DNA of 16,514 bases, from NCBI GenBank assembly GCA_943331855.1, contig CALQNE010000043.1, positions 1-16,514 of the forward strand. The letters run 5' to 3'. Positions 15,799 through 16,514 of this stretch are shown one piece after another. The notes beneath the pieces were generated by a model. The model did not search any database, was not told the DNA's origin, and was given only the letters and a program-made list of their open reading frames with translations. A program made the translations under genes and the position numbers. Every line of letters starts with the position of its first letter. The first letter of the stretch is position 1. This DNA comes from Bordetella parapertussis. GTDB taxonomy: Bacteria; Pseudomonadota; Gammaproteobacteria; Burkholderiales; Burkholderiaceae_B.

Positions 15799-16514
15799 CT
15801 ATTCAGCTTTAATGTTTCTTTCTTTCACGATTTTCGCCCATTTGCTAGTATCTTCTTTGATTTGCCGCGAAAATTGTTCGGGAGTACTCGCGATGACCTC
15901 AGTTCCCATTTTTTCAAGTTGTCCGCGAAGGTCTGGTTGCGCTAAAACGCCGGCAATATCTTGATGTAGTTTTGCAATGATGTCTTTAGGCGTTTGCGCC
16001 GGTGCGACAAATCCAAACCAGTTTGTAAAGTCGTAGCCTGGTACACCCGATTCGGCCACCGTTGGCACATTCGGCAACACAGGCGAGCGATTGGCACCCA
16101 GTACCGCCAGCACCTTTAAACGTCCTGATTGGATGTGTGGCAATGATTGCACAAGACTATCCATTGTGAAATCAACTTGACCGCCCACTAAATCAGTAAA
16201 GCTCGGTCCGCTACCTTTGTACGGTACGTGCGTAAATTTGGTGTCGGTCATACTTGCTAACAATTCGATCGCCAGATGCGGTGCACCACCCATGCCTGAA
16301 GAAGAATAGTTGAGCTTGCCTGGCTTCTGTTTCGCTAACGTAATGAGCTCTTGAACATTGTTTGCAGGTAGCGACGGATGTGCGACCAACACAAAGGTCA
16401 CGCCCACCACGTTCGTAATGGCGGCTAGATCCTTGGCCGGATCAATGTCCATTTTGTACAAGTGCGGGTTAATCGCCATGTTGCCTAAGGTAGCCAGCAT
16501 GATGGTGTAGCCGT
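15799..16514 (-). CDS. Bug family (TctC-type) solute-binding protein, 5' end outside the window
   Basis: Only the C-terminal 237 residues are present; the frame is open to the window edge, where GYTI precedes an internal Met at 16500. Family features are AINPHLYKMDIDPAKDL, LVAHPSLPANNVQELI, KLNYSSSGMGGAPHLAIELL, FTHVPYKGSGPSFTDLVGGQV and VPTVAESGVPGYDFTNWFGF. The signal peptide and the N-terminal PxKPI signature lie outside. It differs clearly from the second Bug gene at 11745-12716, so this is not a recent tandem duplication. No TctAB membrane genes are visible, and the ligand is unknown. Confidence 0.92.
   Translation of the reverse strand, partial: GYTIMLATLGNMAINPHLYKMDIDPAKDLAAITNVVGVTFVLVAHPSLPANNVQELITLAKQKPGKLNYSSSGMGGAPHLAIELLASMTDTKFTHVPYKGSGPSFTDLVGGQVDFTMDSLVQSLPHIQSGRLKVLAVLGANRSPVLPNVPTVAESGVPGYDFTNWFGFVAPAQTPKDIIAKLHQDIAGVLAQPDLRGQLEKMGTEVIASTPEQFSRQIKEDTSKWAKIVKERNIKAE

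Overview
The window looks like a chromosomal segment from a betaproteobacterium of the order Burkholderiales, possibly Alcaligenaceae or a close relative, with roughly balanced base composition. The evidence is the family-level similarity of the housekeeping proteins, the pheST-ihfA-merR-tRNA-Pro order, the EIIA(Man)-HPr-EI PTS without sugar permeases, and two orphan Bug (TctC-type) periplasmic binding proteins, a family greatly expanded in this order. No species can be named from the sequence alone.

Left part (about 1-6000, all + strand): infC, with a rare AUC start, runs with almost no spacing into gshB. The order then is an EIIA(Man)-type gene, ptsH, ptsI, ubiK and comM. Middle part (6000-11270, + strand): a 224-base gap with a candidate promoter, a possible 19-codon leader ORF and a stem-loop, followed by rpmI, rplT, pheS, pheT, ihfA, a small merR-type regulator gene and tRNA-Pro(GGG). 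A strong rho-independent terminator closes this arm. Right part (11341-16514, all - strand): read in the direction of transcription, a Bug gene cut by the window edge, kup, ltaE, a second Bug gene and a PcaC-like carboxymuconolactone decarboxylase. This arm converges on the same terminator.

The + strand arm serves translation (IF3, L35, L20, both PheRS subunits, tRNA-Pro), nucleoid architecture (IHF alpha), glutathione synthesis, phosphoryl-relay regulation (EI, HPr, EIIA), ubiquinone biosynthesis (UbiK) and DNA processing in transformation (ComM). The - strand arm is metabolic and transport related: potassium uptake, threonine or phenylserine cleavage, and solute binding.

Most of the window is ordinary housekeeping sequence, and I see no phage, insertion sequence, CRISPR array, defence system or biosynthetic cluster. 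The feature most worth a second look is the gene order. The usual infC-rpmI-rplT linkage is split by a six-gene block (gshB to comM), and rpmI now has its own leader region with a candidate promoter, a short basic ORF and a stem-loop. No gap between genes exceeds about 230 bases.
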